Below the pieces are notes generated by a model, which saw only the letters and a program-made list of their open reading frames with translations, had not been told where the DNA came from and made no database searches. Below are positions 44,682 through 55,879 of a stretch of DNA of 64,000 nucleotides, piece by piece (position 1 is the stretch's first letter; each line of letters starts with the position of its first letter). The DNA comes from Papaver somniferum. Taxonomy: Eukaryota; Streptophyta; Magnoliopsida; Ranunculales; Papaveraceae. The stretch spans positions 116,381,849 through 116,445,848 of the forward strand of contig NC_039359.1 in NCBI RefSeq assembly GCF_003573695.1. Reading direction: 5' to 3'. A program made the position numbers and the translations under genes.

Positions 44682-47031
44682 TGAAAAAGCGAGGGTACAA
44701 CAACCACACCCAACAATTTGACTAGCAATCTGTATGAACAAACTCCAATATACTTTCTAGAGAATCAACTAGACAGTCATACTCAACCTAGATAAAAGTA
44801 TATCAAAGAGTTTATATCTCAATCTCTCGATTTGATATATACTCAAGCAAATAGAAATATGCGAGTTTTTATCAAATACTAGAGAGATAACTTGGATGGT
44901 ACCAAAGACCAATATCCAAGTGTCAATCAATTTAAATCAACAACTAAAAGGTCAGATATTCTAATTGATTGAACAACGCACAACCTGTGATATTTCAATT
45001 ATATAACAATATATAATGCGGAAAAGAAATAACACAGACACCTGAATTTTGTTAACGAGGAAACCGAAAATGCAGAAAAACCTCGGGACCTAGTCCAGAT
45101 TGAACGCACACTGTATTAAGCCGCTACATACACTAGCCTACTCCAAATTAGCTTCGGTATGGACTGTAGTTAAACCCCAATCAATCTCACACTGATCCAA
45201 GGTACAGTTATGCTCCTACACCTTTGATCCCAGTAGGATGCCACATACTTGATTCCCTTAGCTGATCTCACCCACAACTAAGAGTTGCTACGACCCAAAG
45301 TCGAAGACTTTAATAGACAAATCTGTATCACACAGAAAAGTCTAGGATAATAGATAAATCCGTCTCCCACGAATATACCTGCGTGTTTTTTTTTCCGTCT
45401 TTTGATAAATCAAGGTGAACAGGAACCAATCAATAACCCAGACTTATATTCCCGAAGAACAACCTAGTATTATTGATCATCTCACAATAATCTTAATCAA
45501 CGCAGCGAAAAAAGATATTGCGGAATCACAAACGATGAGATGAAGATGTTTGTGACTTCTTTTCTATCTTGCCTATTGGAGATATAAAATCTTGATCCAA
45601 TTATTACAATCGTACTCGTAACGATAGAAACAACAAGATCAGATCACACAACTACGATAAAAGTAGTATCGGTCTGGCTTCACAATCCCAATGAGGCCTT
45701 TAAGTCGTTAACCTGATTTAGAAGAAGAAACTAAAGGTTAAAGGAGAATCGACTCTAGCTTAGCACACCTAGTATCACACATAATGTGTGGGGAATAGGT
45801 TTCCCATTTTCTAGAGTTCTCCCTTATATAGTCTTTCAAATCAGGGTTCGCAATCAATGTTAGCTTGGTAACAATGCATTCAATATTCACCGTTAGATGA
45901 AACATGATTAGATTCAAGCTAATATTTCTCAACCATTGGATCGAAAACTTAGCTTGTTACACACAAATGAAATGTCCAATTTTGGGTTGACGAACCGTTC
46001 CCAAACATTAACATTTGTTGGTTCAACAATAGTTAACCAAATGGTTAGCCATATGATTACTTTCATATCAACCATATTCTTCTTCACCATAACAAGTTCA
46101 AATGACTCAAATGAACTAGTTAGAGAGTTGTTCAATTGCTTAGATATTATGTAACTACACAAGACACAATCGAAGAAAAAACGGTTTGATTCACTCGAAT
46201 CGGTTCATGAACTTTATAGCCACGGTTTGCAAAAGCATCCCTTAGTTTAAATAAACATGAGTTCAAGAACAACCGGTTTTAGATATAACCTGCTCAAGTT
46301 CGCGGACTTAAGCTCATGGAAGGAGTTCACAAACTCCAGCAGGAATTCTCGGGTCGAGAACTTCCACCAGTTCGTGGACTTGGCTCACGCCACTTCCATT
46401 TCTCTTGATCAACAAAGTTCGCAAACTTTGGTTCAAGGAATAAGGACTTATACATATATGTGTTTCCACAACAATGTTTATATCCTACCAATGGTTATGT
46501 AATCTAAACTCTCATTTCAATCATTGAAACATTATTAGAGGACGGATATAGCCGTTATTCACAGACCATTTTTCGTCAGAGAAATTTGCAAAGTGATTGA
46601 AACATAACATGACTTTCGTCACTAGGTAAAGATGAATTTGGCTAAAGCGAAAGCTTACCAACACATATTTCGAGAAATAGATAGGCGAGATAAACTCGGC
46701 TCGAAATAGCAAATGTGCATAATGAAAGTCTATATATCAAAACGACTTTTGTCTCAAGAGTAGGAGATAGAATAGATAAACTTTTGACTGACAGATAAGT
46801 TCAAGTCTCCACATACCTTTTAGTCGATGAAGATCCACCAGTTCCTTGAGTAGTCCTTCGTCTTGTATGATGATTTCCATGGAGTTCTTGAGCTCAACTA
46901 CACTTTCTATCCTAGTCCGATACCTTTAGCTATATAGGCTAGAAATCAAGACTTATAGTTTTGATCACTAACATTGACAAACATGCTTGAGATAGCAACG
47001 CATGCGAGTTCTACCGAGCAATGCTCTAACA
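44682..47031 (-). repeat. SIRE 5' LTR
   Basis: 2350 bp, homologous throughout to 29226-31584. It starts TGAAAAAGCGAGGG and ends TGCTCTAACA on the plus strand. It is followed by AAAC, the repeat of 29222-29225. Confidence 0.88.
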
Positions 47032-47035
47032 AAAC

Positions 47036-47602
47036 CAACTTGTTCAACTGTTTACCTGAACCAACATTACTTGTTCTGTTTTGTTACTTGAATCCTGTTG
47101 TGCATCATGTTCTCCTATTCCATCAAAAAGAAAATCACCATCAAGTACTATCTCCGGGTCATCGTTATTCATACTCAAGAATTCCTCGTCCATAGGTGGA
47201 ATTGGGAGACCGTCTTCTTCTTCTTCACCTCCGCTTTCACTACCAAATAAACATCTGTTCCGGTACTTCTTCTCATCAATTGCTTCTGCCATGGTATGTT
47301 ACTTGCTAACTAAACTGTTAATTGACTCAAATCTCTCCTTTTCTCTCCTTCTGCAGAAACCAAGATTGTTTATGGTGTTCATCGGTCTAGCAGCTTATAT
47401 AGATAATTTTACTTTATTAGCAAATAAAAAGAAGGGAATGATTCTATTTTTGAGAATTGTCATAATCCATGTAGAAATATAGAACCTGGTTTCTACTATT
47501 GGAAGCTATTTCGTATTTCCTTTTATGAAACCGTGTGAATTAGAAGGATCGTTTCTCTGTGTAGGCCCAAAAATTATCTTTGTACCCTCTAAGTCTGATT
47601 TC
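47036..47602 (-). pseudogene. First exon of the second MED26-like copy, cut by SIRE
   Basis: From ATG at 47292 leftward it reads MAEAIDEKKYRNRCLFGSES, then a Glu run, PPMDEEF, NNDDPEIVLDGDFLFDGI and a Gln/Ser tail. The frame runs into the SIRE LTR at 47031. Homologous to 27675-28290, and here the start codon is intact. 47300-47602 is its upstream region, also shared with copy 1. The rest of this copy is most likely 28302-28484 on the other side of the SIRE. The family of this acidic exon is not recognised by itself. Confidence 0.45.
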
Positions 47603-47947
47603 TTCACACCTCATGAAATCGGACTTCACTTAAAACCCTATCAAAATAAAAAACTAAGATTTCAAAAACCTCCCTTTTAGCATCTCAGATTTACAAAAAC
47701 CTTTTCTAGTTTCAAATTTTTTTTAGAAATGGTGGGTACTTGACTAAATCCAATTTCAAATTTATTTCTCCAAACTTGTAAATAGGTGAATGTCAATCAG
47801 AATTATGAATGAAATATTTTTTATGGGATGAGATTAGAACAACGCTCATTTGGTTTACAGTTTGGAAATTTTGGTCATCAATAGTTTTGCAATTTTAACC
47901 AAATTAATGCTCAATTTACTCTTGAGATGTTATAAACTTGTAATGTG

Positions 47948-48317
47948 CTCCATCCGTCCCAAAGAAAATGAGCTAACTGTAGTTTGCACAATTCTTAAGG
48001 CAAGGAGGAAAGGAGAGTATCTTTAAATATTTGTTACAATTCTACACTTATGGATAATAACTAGTAAAACTTAGAAATGATTTATCTCTTAAACTATACC
48101 ACGTTTTTTTTTGTAAACTTTATACCGTTGAAAAACATTTTAAAACACCTACCTAACGAATATAAACATGGATATCAAATTATATATATTTCTTATACTA
48201 ACAATAATTAATTTAAAGGGTAGTTTTAGAAATATCCCCTTGATTAGAGATATAGCTCATCTATTTATGAGATAAAACTTAAAACCAACTAGCTCATCTA
48301 ATTTGGGATGGAGGGAG
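47948..48317. mobile_element. Stowaway-type MITE
   Basis: The termini CTCCATCCGTCCCAAAGAAA and its partner (reverse of GGGATGGAGGGAG, ending 48317) are inverted repeats with GAGCT just inside. TA follows on the right (48318-48319) and a mutated TG precedes on the left. No coding capacity. Confidence 0.75.
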
Positions 48318-50426
48318 TATAGTTTCATTCTTGTGTAGATGTAGGGATTGGTGCATATTTTATATGCTTCTAGTTATATGCTGAATGTTATGGCAGGCTA
48401 AGGAACTCAATTTGGTTTTGAGTTCTTATGGGTGCAAAAACTTAAAATCTATGTTCTCTTGATGTTTTATCTCGTGTTAATGTGGCACCATGATTTTATT
48501 TTTCAGGATTAGCCTAAAATGGGTATAGTGGAACGTAAATTTGCTTTCTGCAGAATGATTTGGGTTTCCAGTGTCGCAGTGTTGCTACTGCCTGCAAACT
48601 GATTTGCCTGGCATATTTAAATGTTAAGAATACCCAACTCTTGTGCCCATATGGTTTTAAAATATGATGCTTTTCAGCTGGGGATGGATGCCAGTTGATA
48701 GTATGCATTGTCGAGAATCCGTCGTCATCCAGTGTTGGTATTGCAAGACACCCGATGCCTTACTTAGTTGCTAAAGAAGAAGGAAACCAACTTATGCGCC
48801 GTCCGTGTCAGGCATTTTACTAACATACGTAACAGTTCTCCATTATAGATATGATGTTTTTTTTTTCTTCTTCTTCTATTCTGTTATTATGTCTAAATCT
48901 CTTATTCAAGTTACTGTGATATTTATCTGAAATTGTATTGTAAGACTAAAAGCAAGTTATTTCGTTAATAAAAGAAGCAACTTTGCTTTTAACTGCCTGC
49001 GCAAAGTAAATAGTGATAATAGATCTGGACTATAAGGAACGAAAGCATTAATCCCATCTTTTCACCCTGGAACGAAAGCATTAGGAACCACAAATCATCC
49101 ATGAATAAAAGCAAGGGTTAGACAAGCAGTCATTACTTTTCACTTAGGAACATGTTGTAGCAAAAATGTTCCTACAACACTCCTCGAGATTTTTATTGAA
49201 AGATGTAATCTTAACCGTTGGATGAATTACGATTTATACCTGATGAATGAATTGTTAATCGTCAAATGATTCACCATATTCCTCGAGATGCGTTCTTTGA
49301 TGATGAAGAGATTTCAGCTCAACTCTCCAATGACTCTGACTCTCTTAGAATTGTTGATGAATGAAGAAAGGGGGTACCTGCAAAGACACTCTGATGCCTC
49401 AATGAGTAAGAGCTCTAAGCAAGTTTTTATGGAGAGAGAAGGATTAAAAATGTGTACCTTTCTAGTTGAAATTCCTCCTCTATTTATAGGTTATAGAGGG
49501 GATGCATCCAGTAAATTACCTGTCTGCAGTCATTTTGATAATGTACCTAGACCAAATACTTTCCAGTTTCATCTTTATTTGAAATCAGAATTATTGGGAC
49601 GACCGAAGGGAGTACCCTTAGTGTTCAATAGGGGAACCAAAATGTAGTCCGTTTGTAACGTTTTTTTTAGATTTTGAATCGCAAAAATTGAACGCGTATT
49701 GGTTTTCTTTCCATGAAATTGGATCAACAATAAAATAGTCATCAACCACGACTACGATTAGGCACAATCAAAACGGTCGGAAGTCTAACCGATTGACGGT
49801 ATTTCCGGCGTGAAAATGGCAAAAAAATCATCACCTATACTTTTAATTTTGATCTTGATCGTTGATTGTCAACAAAATTCGGCCATCGGATCTAAAGCTG
49901 CTGTTGCTAAAAAAACATTGTTACAAAATTGTTACATTATAGTATCACATAAATATTACACCTACTATTGTTATTACTGTTACGAAAATTGTTGCAAAAC
50001 TGTTACAAAACTGTCACAAAAAACAGCCCCACATTTCCACGAAGTTGCTTCCAAACTTTGGTCGTCCCCGCACTGCTGCTGCAGTAATCTAGTCTATATC
50101 TAGATATTAAAAATGTACTTAGTCCAATAAATAATCTATATTCATCCCCTCCTTTCAGGATGACCAGATTAATTAATCTATTTGGACTAAATCACATCTA
50201 AATTAATTCTAACTTCCTGGTTTGAATTTATGCCTGGTCTTACCATCAACAAATTTATCCACTTTTTAGGATACAATGAATTTAGTCACCTTTAATAAAT
50301 ACCATCAGATTAGGTTTTTAACCCTTAATGGATTTAGACTTCAACCCATGATCCAATTGTTTAAGGCTAATGGGCTGAAGATCCTAATAAGCCCATTTCA
50401 TATTTATGTGGTTCAAACAAAGAACT
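48318..50426. other. Intergenic region with an LTR-like remnant
   Basis: 48320-49030 shows nothing identifiable. 49060-49670 has the look of a retrotransposon LTR (GGTACCTGCAAAGACACTCT followed by a TATTTATAGG TATA-like box near 49484), a pattern I associate with plant gypsy LTRs, without clear boundaries. Open frames here (49288-49647 and 49810-50103) show no family features. Confidence 0.35.
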
Positions 50427-51663
50427 ATTTTTTGGGGACTACTCTAAAATGGTGCGGGACTACTAAGTGATAAGAATATCTAACCTATAGTTATAAGGGG
50501 TATCTTAAAGTGTGTAAATGACTAACTTACCCTTAACATATATATATATATATATATATAACCACCTTCTCCCATCACCACCTTCTATATATATATAACC
50601 ACCTCTTCCCATCACCACCACCGACCACCTCAAACCACCATCACCGCCACCTTTATATATAGCTTAATTTAAATCATTAACAAAACAAAATCAAAACCAA
50701 AATTATAACAAACCCATTACTTGTCATTCGTTTTTGGTTGAAAAAATGAGAAGTAATCATCAAAATGGGTTGAAAATGGAAGTTGCAGAGAGAAGTTCGG
50801 CTAGCAATTATATGAAAAACTTTGTCGAACTAGCCGAACTCAACTTTAATGGAGGGTTTTTTTTCCCAGAGAAAAGTTCGGTTACGTCGCAAAAAAAATG
50901 CCTCAACCGAACTTTTAGTTCGGTCACGTCGTAAAATGTTCGGTTACGTCGCAAAAAAGTTCGGTTACGACGTAAAAAATTCGGTTACGTCGTAAAAAGT
51001 TCGGTTACGTCGTAATTTTTTTTTCTCCTAACTGAACTTTTCTCTGAAAAACCTATATATTGAGTTCGGTTACGTCGCAATTTTTTTTCCTAGGCGAACT
51101 CCTAGTTCGGTTACGTCGCAATTTTCTTCTCCTAACCGAACTTTTCTCTGAAAGAAAAAACTCCATTAAAGCTGAGTTTGGCTACCTGTGTTTTCAGAAA
51201 CACTAACCGAACTACACTTGCAGATGAGTTCGGGTACATGTTCTTCAGATGTCGTAGCCGAACTTTGTTAACCAAACCGAAATCAATTTGTAAATTGTTC
51301 ATTTTTAGGAATGTTGTGGCCAATTCAAGCACCATTAAATAAATTTGAAGTATCCATGAATACCCAAAACATCATACTCTTGTCGTGACTCTTAAAGAAA
51401 AAGATCTAATTTTTTTTCTTCCAAAATCCTCAACTTCATTATCATCTTCATCTTCTTCTTCTCCCTCTCAATAATTCTTCTTTTGGAAAGAATCAACTTA
51501 TTAATTTAATCTCACTAATCATTAATTAACTCACTAATCATTACCAAGGACAAGTTTGGTATTAAAAAAAAACTTAGATAAGGGGTGACTCAATATTACT
51601 TCTAATATCCACCCAAAAAAGTAATAGTAGTCCCCCACCATTTTGGAGTAGTCCCCAAAAAAT
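50427..51663. mobile_element. TIR element of unknown superfamily carrying a CG-rich tandem repeat
   Basis: The inverted termini of about 38 bp start ATTTTTTGGGGACTACTC (50427 onward) and match the complement of 51626-51663 with two mismatches. No convincing target duplication. It holds AT microsatellites (50538-50560), ACCACC-rich stretches and the tandem array at 50870-51125. No transposase. Confidence 0.7.
50870..51125. repeat. Degenerate tandem array of AGTTCGGTTACGTCG units
   Basis: Seven or eight copies of AGTTCGGTTACGTCG(C/T) separated by A- or T-rich linkers of 5-25 bp, with inverted half-units (AACCGAACTTTT) between some. Partial units with CGAAC continue on both sides (50797-50850 and 51126-51270). 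Confidence 0.75.
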
Positions 51664-52887
51664 CGTTCTGATTCCAAACAAAACGAAAGCAGTAATCCCA
51701 TCATATTGCGGAAAGAAGTGATATTCCAACTGTTTTCAAACATCCGGCCAAGAGTATAAATAGCAAGCAAGAACAGCTTCCAAACTAATTTCACGACTCG
51801 GAATGTGTTTACTTCTTTAAGACAAAAGAAAATAATGGAACAATAGTATCAAGAATTCCATAGACCTTGTAGGATAGGTGTTGGCGGTGGTACCTGAAAA
51901 TGAAATCTTGCAAACATCATTCATTTCAAGTCTGGTGAAGGTTTATGACACCCTATAGCACACAAGCATAGAGGAGGCTGAGAGTATTGCTAGAATTGAG
52001 GAGATTTGATGAGATGAAGAAAATTCTCAATGGTTTTAAGTTTGAGGTAAATTTTTGGCGTAAGGTTTGTTTAGCTATTGTTGCTTCTTGGTTTGTTTTT
52101 GCACAAGGGTTTTGGTTAAATTGTGGATTTTTGTTAAGTGACTACTGCTTTTGAAGTGTAATAAATGCCGGGTAGAAATATAAAAGTGCAAGTGATATTG
52201 ATGTGTGAAATTGAGATGAATATGTTGGATGTGGGTTGGGTCTATTGATTTTGAAATAATAGGATCACGATAGGGCATAGGTTGCAGGGTAATAAGTGAT
52301 TGGTAAAAATCCAAAGGGCTTTTGGATACACTGTTAGAAGTTACAAAATGCTATAAGTTGGTTTGAAAATACAACTTCAAAATAACTTTTAAGAGCAAAA
52401 GAAAATTGTTTTTGGTTCTCTACGTATGGTATCCAAACACCCTATTATGGTTTTGGCAATTAATATATGTCTGGCATGTGACGTCCCATCCTTATTGTGG
52501 CAACTAGGAAGTTTCCTAGTCTTCCACTTGTGATGAGAGTTTCAGAGGGTTACTACTTACTAATGAATGCCATGCTAAAAATGGTAAAGCAGATTAGGTG
52601 GTGGGAGGAAAAAATGATCAGAGAGAAAAAGTGGTCAGAGAAATAAAAGATAAAACAACTAATAGCAGTAGAAAAGAAAGTGCGTCAATATCTTATTAGT
52701 AGTAAGCTAGCTCTGGCAAGCCTCAACCAAGACCCCCTATTAATTGCAATTTCATTTCAACAATTATAACACCTCATAACTTAAGCAAGAAGCAGGTTTC
52801 TTATAAATCCTTCCACTGAATCCTCTAGAGTCTAGATTTCTTCTCTTTTCTTCTCTAACCACAAGTGAGAGTTAGCCAACAGTACTA
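51664..52887. other. Upstream region of the membrane-protein gene
   Basis: No gene. A TATA-like TTATAAATCC lies at about 52800-52809, followed by a CT-rich leader (52835-52860), suggesting a start site near 52830. The rest is AT-rich spacer. Confidence 0.4.
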
Positions 52888-53961
52888 ATGGAATTTTTTG
52901 AAGATCTTGAAGTTTTGAATGCACAGCAAAAGATCAAAGAATTAGTGAGAGTTTCATCCATCAAAGAATCAGTAAGAACAATATTGAAAGCATCTCCAAA
53001 AAAATTCTTCTTGGTTTTCTTCACCCTCATACTCCCTCTTTCGTTTCTACAATTCATGTTGGAAATTAATAATCTGAACGTAGCCTTTATCGTTTTTGTC
53101 TATCAAGTTTACCATTTATCATCACCTGAACATCAATCTACCAATCCATTAGTTATGTATAAAGAAATTGTTGGCGCATATCCTACCGATCATTTTTTCT
53201 TGAAACTGAATTCTATCCGGTACTACTGCATCTCCCTTGTTTTGTTCTTCGCCTTCTATCTTCTGTCTGTCTCTGCTACAACCTTCACTGTAGCTTCTCT
53301 TTACGTTTCTAAACCCTTGTCTTACAGTTCTATTCTTTCCGCTATTCCTCGCATCATAAAACGTCTTGCAATCACCTTTCTTCACGCCTTACCCCTCATT
53401 TTCTTGCACTACACAGCTTACTTGGCCGTTCTTGCTTTGGTTTGCACAATTGTTACGTTAATTGGTACGGTGCTGAAAATTAATTATGTCCTGGTATTCG
53501 TCATTGGTACCATACTTGTTATCTTCTATGTTTGTTTCGTCTTCGTTGTTCATGGGAATTTTGTAGCATGGTGGAACTTTGCCAACATGGTTTCGGTTCT
53601 TGAACCAAACATATACGGTTCAGCAGCCATAAAGAAGAGTAAACAACTGTTACAGAAGAAGAAATTTATTACGGGCTTCCTTGTATTTTTCTACTTGGGT
53701 ACTGTTTATGAAATTGCTTGTATCGCAGAGGTTGTTCTGACCCTTATGGGCAATGACGCGAACATCATAGTAAGGCTTTTGGTCAGTTCGTTATTTGTCA
53801 TGGCACTGGCAGTGGTGAATTTCTTGGGGCTAACTGCTCAAAATCTCAAGTACTACCAAAATCAAGTGGTTGGCCAAGGAGTTCTGAACGAAAGTGTTAT
53901 AGAGATGCAAGGGCTTGTTGGTAATGATAATGGTATAGAAGACAATCTCTTGGAGGTTTAA
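52888..53961 (+). CDS. Plant multi-pass membrane protein, At5g44860/At4g19950-like, unknown function
   Basis: A single exon of 357 residues. After a short polar N-terminus (MEFFEDLEVLNAQQKI) there are about six hydrophobic segments: residues about 37-60, 112-140, 160-190, 198-225, 262-285 and 294-318. The loop WWNFANMVSVLEPNIYGSAA followed by IKKSKQLLQKKK matches the conserved loop (VSVLE..YG..A.KKS) of a plant-specific family of uncharacterised integral membrane proteins, as I recall it. No catalytic motif. The acidic C-terminal tail ends LLEV. The ATG has a good context and is the first in frame. A decayed partial copy lies downstream (56700-61960), so the locus was once a tandem pair. The minus frame 53149-53385 is a shadow. 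Confidence 0.88.
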   Translation: MEFFEDLEVLNAQQKIKELVRVSSIKESVRTILKASPKKFFLVFFTLILPLSFLQFMLEINNLNVAFIVFVYQVYHLSSPEHQSTNPLVMYKEIVGAYPTDHFFLKLNSIRYYCISLVLFFAFYLLSVSATTFTVASLYVSKPLSYSSILSAIPRIIKRLAITFLHALPLIFLHYTAYLAVLALVCTIVTLIGTVLKINYVLVFVIGTILVIFYVCFVFVVHGNFVAWWNFANMVSVLEPNIYGSAAIKKSKQLLQKKKFITGFLVFFYLGTVYEIACIAEVVLTLMGNDANIIVRLLVSSLFVMALAVVNFLGLTAQNLKYYQNQVVGQGVLNESVIEMQGLVGNDNGIEDNLLEV

Positions 53962-55438
53962 GTGGTGGGTTCGAAATGTTATTAATTAAGCATGCTACTA
54001 GGCTTTTCTAAGTTCCAAAAATCTATTTAGGCTGCTTGTTCTATGTTGTTGGTTTTATATATGCATCATCCTACATTGTAGTGTCGAATGCAAAATATAT
54101 ATGCGGTTTCCTATTATCTAATGCTACAAATGAATATTCGTGTGACATTACGTTTATGATGTCTGTTTTTCGCATTACATTTTCTAGCATCTCTTTCGAT
54201 GTACCTAAGGGATTATGAAATAACCCGTTTTCTAGCCGCATGAGTTCTTTATGGACTGCTTTTATGAGATGAAGAAGAACTCAAAACAAGGCCAAACAGG
54301 CTAGGAGACTGCGGCAACAATTATGGCCATCCTCTGAAACTTGTCCCTGCTAGTAACTAATTACCCTCCCCCAAGCTGAAGGTAGATGCAAGCAAAAAAA
54401 AAAATCTTTAGCTTGTAGTTAAGAAAAGAAATTAAACCAAAATCTGGTACGGAATACATATACTTGATCCAAGGTTGAGATATAGCGAACGTTCAAAAAC
54501 TTTGGACGGCAATTTTCTCACCAAATAAAATTTACGGCAAGATGTTTCATTTTGCTGCAAAAGACAGTGTTAAATGCAGGAGAAATTGCAGCAACTCGTA
54601 CTAGAGTAGAAGCTCTAGGCAAGAAAAACATATACGTACATCTTTTATATTGACCGACCCTTCAACAACCGTCTATGCTAGAGGCTTACATTATTTTTCT
54701 ATGGAGATCAAATATATTAGTATTATGATTTGTAGGCTATGACACGTATTATAAGCAAGACGGCTCAAGCTACTGTCTGACATAGAGGATGGAAGATGCC
54801 GTAAAAGTAGATGAATCACACATCAAATATATAAGCAAGTGAAGCAATGACGATTTTCCAAAGCTAAATTGTATTCAAGTATTTTTTTTGCTGCCATTGA
54901 ATTTTCATAGTTGCCAAACTTTAGTTTGCCTGTCAGATTTGATAGAGATGATATGCCTGAGTAAAAACTGTCAAAATCTTGACTACTTGGTCATTATGTA
55001 CATTGAATCGACTACCCAGATTCATAACATAAGTTGATTACTTGAGCTTCGTGTTTCGAAATGTTAAACTTTGGTGAAATCCTGACTGCCGAATCAAAAA
55101 CTATTGTTTAGTTATTCTTTGATGTAGAACTTCGCCACCGGCACTTCTTGCAGAAATAGAAGCTAATGCAGGTGACATCTTATGTGCCATCATTCTCACA
55201 TGCACATTTCGAATTTTTGGTTCCCGTATGATTACTTAACAATGTTGGAAAATATCCTAGTTACTGGTACAGTATTTTGATTCATAACCTGCAAGTCTGT
55301 AACATAGCTCTTTATCAGTTCTCAAGAGCCAGTAGATCTATTCTGAAAAGAATTGCATTTAGACGCGTGAAACTTCATGTAGGCAATCAACAGCAAATGC
55401 ATATATAATATATGCAAACTTCATGTAAGAAATCAACT
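53962..55438. other. Spacer between membrane-protein gene and tRNA
   Basis: 3' UTR then AT-rich spacer. Short frames such as 54036-54218 show no family features. No repeat or RNA was recognised. Confidence 0.5.
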
Positions 55439-55510
55439 GGGCATTTGGTCTATTGGTATGATTCTCGCTTTGGGTGCGAGAGGTCCCGAGTTCGATTCTC
55501 GGAATGCCCC
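55439..55510 (+). tRNA. tRNA-Pro (anticodon UGG)
   Basis: 72 nt, folding as a standard cloverleaf. The acceptor GGGCATT pairs with AATGCCC, discriminator C. The D-arm contains box A (TGGTCTATTGG). The anticodon stem CTCGC/GCGAG encloses loop TTTGGGT with anticodon TGG. The T-arm contains box B (GAGTTCGATTC). There is no intron. CCA is not encoded, as expected for a nuclear gene. T-rich stretches follow from about 55520 and could terminate RNA polymerase III. Confidence 0.95.
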
Positions 55511-55590
55511 TAATTATGTTCTTTATTTTTTATTAATAACTGTAATCAGTGTTTTGCTTTATTTTTTGGTAATTTTTTTTCCTTATATCA

Positions 55591-55760
55591 GATGATGCTG
55601 CACATGATCGACGTGAAAGTTGACCCAAAACTTTAATCAAATGATGATGCCTGCACGATCGAGTAAGTTAGAATCTATCAGAAAAACAATGTCCGCGTAA
55701 GCAATATTGAAGCTACCAGCTAGCACTATAAATAGAACATTCTTTAAGCCTCGAAATACT
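55591..55760 (+). promoter_or_regulatory. Promoter of the secreted-peptide gene
   Basis: TATAAATA at 55727-55734 is an excellent TATA box, about 150 bp before the ATG. Upstream, a near-repeat pair GATGATG...TGCAC..GATCGA lies at 55591-55611 and 55643-55662, flanking a W-box-like TTGACC at 55620-55625 (WRKY-type site). The regulatory role is inferred. Confidence 0.5.
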
Positions 55761-55879
55761 ATAAACTCGATTTATCCAAACGAATTTACTTTTGCTGAGA
55801 TTTTCTTGAAGATATTTGCAAATTCCGATAGCTGAGAGCCAAACTCGTGTAGTTATATCAAGTTAATCTTCGAGTTCAA

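Larger units (their letters stand above)
29226..47031 (-). mobile_element. SIRE-lineage Ty1/copia retrotransposon, degenerate, with two nested insertions
   Basis: In element order: 5' LTR (47031 to 44682), primer site GCTCTGATACCA complement (about 44669-44680, tRNA-iMet type), gag zinc knuckle (44290-44340), protease and integrase (about 37400-36127), RT-RNase H (34233 to 32454), polypurine tracts, 3' LTR (31584 to 29226). Subtracting the solo LTR and the gag-only element leaves about 9.2 kb, normal for SIRE. LTRs over 2.3 kb and the RT phrasing (KNIDEALIDPFWVNAMHEEL) fit SIRE/Maximus. Much of gag N-terminal to the knuckle is deleted. Frameshifts and stops are present in protease, integrase and RT. 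The flanking direct repeat is AAAC. Confidence 0.9.

Noticed and set aside
29221..47036. A full 5-bp target duplication for the SIRE element
   Set aside because: The flanks are TAAAC and AAACC; only AAAC matches directly next to the LTR ends, so I report 4 bp.
49288..49647. 119-codon open frame
   Set aside because: It coincides with an LTR-like remnant and shows no family features.
49810..50103. 97-codon open frame rich in Tyr/Cys/Lys
   Set aside because: The Tyr/Cys run comes from a TTACTATTG-type low-complexity stretch; no signal peptide or conserved spacing.
50538..50560. AT microsatellite as a replication or recombination site
   Set aside because: Plain (AT)n within a TIR element; nothing ties it to a function.
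54036..54218. 60-codon open frame after the membrane-protein gene
   Set aside because: Lies in its 3' UTR, hydrophobic by AT-rich composition, with no promoter or splice context.
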